This document shows, in pieces, positions 5,250-7,361 of a stretch of 7,361 bases of DNA (position 1 is the stretch's first letter; the number at the start of each line of letters is the position of its first letter). The translations under genes were made by a program, and so were the position numbers. Source of the stretch: CAYRML01 sp050942825 (GTDB taxonomy: Bacteria; Bacillota; Dehalobacteriia; UBA4068); contig JBMNOA010000060.1 of assembly GCA_050942825.1 (NCBI GenBank), positions 1 to 7,361 on the forward strand. The letters run 5' to 3'. The notes beneath the pieces are model-generated. The model had not been told where the DNA came from. It saw only the letters and a program-made list of their open reading frames with translations, and did no database searches.

Positions 5250-6128
5250 ATGAATAAAACCGAAATCACCCACATTGGCATCTTATTGCTTACTTCCTTG
5301 ATCTGGGGCATGGCCTTTGTTGCCCAAAGTGTCGGCTCCCACTTGGTCGGCCCCTTTACGTTCATGGCCCTTCGCAGCTGGCTTGGTTTTTTTGTGCTGG
5401 CACCTTTATTGCTTCACACTCTTCGCAAAGTCGGTGTAAACCGCAATCTAGTCATTGGATCCATTTGTTGTGGCATGGGCCTTTTTGTAGGCTCCATCCT
5501 CCAACAATTTGGCATTGCCTATACAACCACGGCCAAAGCCGGCTTTATCACCGCCCTCTATATGATCTTTGTCCCCATCTGCTCTTGGTTTTTGCATAAG
5601 CCCATCCATAAACAAATCTGGATCTCCGTTTTGATGAGCGTGATGGGCCTCTATCTCCTTTGTTTCCATGGCTCCATCGCCGCCTTCAATCAAGGCGATC
5701 TCTTGATGCTTTTGGCCGCATTGGGCTTTACCTTTCAGATCCTGGCAGTCAATCACTTTGTCACCCAATGCCATCCCATTTTATTATCGGGCGGTCAATT
5801 CTTGTTTTGCGCCATCCTTTCCACCTTGTTGATGACAACCGAAACCATAACTTTACCAACATTAAAACAAGCCATGATCCCCATCCTATATACCGGCATC
5901 TTTTCAACCGGAGTGGCCTATACCTTACAAATGATTGGTCAAAAAGGCCTAAACCCGACCATTTCTTCTTTGGTGATGTGCTTAGAAAGTGTCTTTTCCG
6001 CTTTGGGAGGTTGGTTATTGCTCGGTCAATCCCTCAGCATCCAAGAACTCACCGGCTGTTCCCTGATGTTTTTGGCCATCATCTTTTCCCAAGTATCCCC
6101 ACGAAAAAAAGGAGTTGTTTCAAGATAA
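5250..6128 (+). CDS. EamA/DMT-superfamily permease
   Basis: A protein of 292 residues with ten predicted membrane helices in two homologous halves (EamA repeats at about 9-138 and 148-283). Helix 1 carries the family pattern LLLTSLIWGMAFVAQ, and helix 2 follows with FTFMALRSWLGFF. Helix 4 begins TAKAGFITALYMIFVPI, the typical EamA segment. The second half has GVAYTLQMIGQKGLNPT and ALGGWLLLGQSLS, both commonly conserved near helices 8-10. The length is normal. The family exports or imports varied metabolites (amino acids, nucleotide sugars, other small solutes), and the substrate cannot be read from the sequence. The ATG at 5250 is needed for a full helix 1, yet no ribosome site precedes it. 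The gene is divergent from the isomerase operon and shares its promoter region, so sugar-related transport is possible but unproven. The last codons form part of its terminator hairpin. Confidence 0.9.
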   Translation: MNKTEITHIGILLLTSLIWGMAFVAQSVGSHLVGPFTFMALRSWLGFFVLAPLLLHTLRKVGVNRNLVIGSICCGMGLFVGSILQQFGIAYTTTAKAGFITALYMIFVPICSWFLHKPIHKQIWISVLMSVMGLYLLCFHGSIAAFNQGDLLMLLAALGFTFQILAVNHFVTQCHPILLSGGQFLFCAILSTLLMTTETITLPTLKQAMIPILYTGIFSTGVAYTLQMIGQKGLNPTISSLVMCLESVFSALGGWLLLGQSLSIQELTGCSLMFLAIIFSQVSPRKKGVVSR

Positions 6129-6146
6129 CAGGAACAACCCCTTTTT
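6106..6146 (+). terminator. Terminator overlapping the end of the permease gene
   Basis: The left arm AAAAAGGAGTTGTT (6106-6119) pairs with AACAACCCCTTTTT (6133-6146), with one A-C mismatch and a 13-nt loop that contains the TAA stop (6126-6128). The left arm is coding sequence for the final KKGVV residues. A T-run closes the right arm. Confidence 0.72.
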
Positions 6147-6309
6147 CTATTCAATATCTTTATTTGCGATTTTCATCTAAAATTATAAGGCAAAAGCATG
6201 GCTAGATTTGAAGAAACATCGAAATGATATCCTTCAAATGGCTTCAGAAAAAAACCGTCAGCTACACATAGAGAAATACTTATCATTCTTTCCATGTCTA
6301 TTTCATCTA
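6147..6309. other. Spacer between two convergent terminators
   Basis: No gene is supported here. A perfect 12-base direct repeat, TTTCATCTAAAA, occurs at 6171-6182 and 6301-6312. Between the copies is an 8-bp inverted repeat, ATTTGAAG (6206-6213) and CTTCAAAT (6232-6239), with an 18-nt loop and no T-run. These are weak signals in AT-rich DNA. Confidence 0.3.
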
Positions 6310-6344
6310 AAAAAGCCAATGGCAATTAAATCCATTGGCTTTTT
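6310..6344 (-). terminator. Bidirectional terminator after pepX
   Basis: The perfect 13-bp arms AAAAAGCCAATGG (6310-6322) and CCATTGGCTTTTT (6332-6344) enclose a 9-nt loop, with T-runs on both strands. It overlaps the last two bases of the pepX stop codon and could also stop any read-through from the permease gene. Confidence 0.87.
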
Positions 6345-7361
6345 AACGATTACTCGTTATCTCCTCTTGTATAGGTAACGATAATACGATCGAATCCTTT
6401 TCAATCGTAATTTGGGTCTTGGTGTACGGCAATTGCGTTTGATCTACATCCATACCATATACGATCAAACACAAGGTATGATTCGGTACGATGCGATAAT
6501 CATTCGAAACAAATTCCATCTCATACGTATAGAACGTATTGGGATCAATGGCTTCTTTACGATAATTGCACGTCCGATTTTGTGCATTCATCCATGCGCG
6601 GCTGATCACAAAATAATCCGAAGGCTCACTTTCTTGTTGAAAGGTAAAATGGACATTTTCATCCCCATCCAACGTATCCAACAAACGACATTGTTTACCA
6701 ACATCGACCAACATGGCACTCAAGATAGCCGTTGGCTGATTGATCTTGGCTCGAAACCGAATCTTGGCTCGACCCGAAAAATGCGATTCCTTTTCGATTG
6801 ATCGTAGATCCAAACGATACGAAAAAGCATTTTTTTCCTTTACCAATTGATCCAACCATGCCTGGGTATTCTTTTCTTGACGATCATAGACACTCAAAGA
6901 AAGATCATCGATAAATGTGGCTTCGGGATGCTGCACATTCCATGATTGATTTGGCATTGGCGGCCAAGCACAATACGTATCCCAACGCTTTTGATCCAAG
7001 TTATTTTCCACATAGATCCGGGGTCCTTTTTCAATGCCATTGTCGATGCCTTTCAAATAATGATCCAACCAACGATCAATCAGATCCAAAGTGGGGGCAC
7101 CCTCTAAATGATAGGTATAAATATGTTGTCCGCGATGCAAAAGCATCATACATTCTTTGCCTCGCGCTTGCATCGCTTCAAACAAACGAATGCCTTGATC
7201 CGGTTTCACATTCCAATCATTCAATCCCTGGATCACAAAGATCGATCCCTGGATGTTGTCAACGTGTTTTAAATAATTGCGCTCATCCCAGAATCGATTG
7301 TAGTTGGCACTTTCACGATCTTCTTGTTCCTGCAATTGTTTTTGACTCTTTTCAAAACGGG
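6343..7361 (-). CDS. pepX: Xaa-Pro dipeptidyl-peptidase, C-terminal part (5' end outside window)
   Basis: The frame is open from the window edge to the TAA at 6343-6345, giving 338 visible residues. The segment NYNRFWDERNYLKHV followed by IFVIQGLNDWNVKP is typical of PepX (peptidase family S15), which removes X-Pro dipeptides from peptide N-termini in the cytoplasm. The catalytic Asp lies in GLND (codon 7216-7218) and the catalytic His in HRGQH (codon 7123-7125). Their spacing of 31 residues is close to the 30 in the Lactococcus enzyme as I recall it. About 290 residues follow the Asp, again close to the Lactococcus length, so the C-terminus appears intact. That region is the beta-rich domain of S15 enzymes (from about residue 150, WPPMPNQSWNV onward). 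The nucleophile Ser and the N-terminal domain lie outside. The apparent start at 7335 is an internal TTG (Leu), not a true start. The gene is convergent with the permease. Confidence 0.88.
   Translation of the reverse strand, partial: RFEKSQKQLQEQEDRESANYNRFWDERNYLKHVDNIQGSIFVIQGLNDWNVKPDQGIRLFEAMQARGKECMMLLHRGQHIYTYHLEGAPTLDLIDRWLDHYLKGIDNGIEKGPRIYVENNLDQKRWDTYCAWPPMPNQSWNVQHPEATFIDDLSLSVYDRQEKNTQAWLDQLVKEKNAFSYRLDLRSIEKESHFSGRAKIRFRAKINQPTAILSAMLVDVGKQCRLLDTLDGDENVHFTFQQESEPSDYFVISRAWMNAQNRTCNYRKEAIDPNTFYTYEMEFVSNDYRIVPNHTLCLIVYGMDVDQTQLPYTKTQITIEKDSIVLSLPIQEEITSNR

Noticed and set aside
5448..6205. Minus-strand 108-codon and plus-strand 181-codon frames over the permease gene
   Set aside because: The permease frame has ten regular membrane helices and EamA motifs; the others are composition artefacts.
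6206..6239. 8-bp inverted repeat as a terminator or small RNA
   Set aside because: The loop is long, the stem is AT-rich and no T-run follows, so no function can be supported.
6343..7335. PepX frame beginning at 7335 as a complete 330-residue gene
   Set aside because: The codon at 7333-7335 is TTG inside a frame that continues open to the window edge, and the protein lacks the catalytic Ser region, so the gene is truncated by the window.
1..7361. CRISPR array, tRNA or rRNA gene, insertion sequence or phage genes
   Set aside because: No regularly spaced repeats, no tRNA- or rRNA-like segments, and no transposase, integrase or phage structural motifs were seen.

Overview
The window looks like a chromosomal segment of a moderately AT-rich Bacillota (Firmicutes). 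The supporting signs are a PepX-type dipeptidyl-peptidase, AGGAG-type ribosome sites, simple hairpin-plus-T-run terminators and a GntR/HutC regulator. The gene mix (PepX, cupin-type phosphoglucose isomerases, a long-form ManA, a DUF349 protein) would fit an Erysipelotrichia-like gut bacterium. That placement is inference only.

Layout. (1) Positions 1-995, minus strand: a DUF349-repeat protein whose 3' end lies outside the window. Its promoter and an unexplained spacer run to about 1342. (2) Positions 1377-5157, minus strand: a compact four-gene operon, in transcription order a 569-residue ManA-like mannose-6-phosphate isomerase with an extra N-terminal domain, a GntR/UTRA regulator, a long cupin-type (archaeal-type) glucose-6-phosphate isomerase, and a short cupin-type glucose-6-phosphate isomerase. 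Gaps between genes are 9-13 nt. One promoter region lies upstream of manA (5177-5205) and one hairpin terminator follows the last gene (1343-1375). (3) Positions 5250-6128, plus strand: a ten-helix EamA/DMT permease transcribed divergently from the operon. (4) Positions 6343-7361, minus strand: the C-terminal part of Xaa-Pro dipeptidyl-peptidase PepX, convergent with the permease; each gene ends in its own hairpin.

How the genes may work together. The operon holds three sugar-phosphate aldose-ketose isomerases and one effector-sensing repressor, with no transporter and no intact kinase. The likely chemistry is mannose-6-P, fructose-6-P and glucose-6-P interconversion, or a related unusual hexose phosphate. 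The regulator probably senses a phosphorylated sugar and acts at a two-fold symmetric site (TTATAA-CC-TTATAA, 5186-5199) that sits inside the spacers of two overlapping divergent promoters. This would link the permease gene to the operon.

The most unusual points are: the ManA N-terminal domain, which reads like a uridine-kinase fold that has lost its P-loop; the tandem pair of strongly diverged cupin PGIs; and the permease gene, which has no visible ribosome site and an extended -10 box seven bases before its ATG, suggesting a leaderless mRNA.
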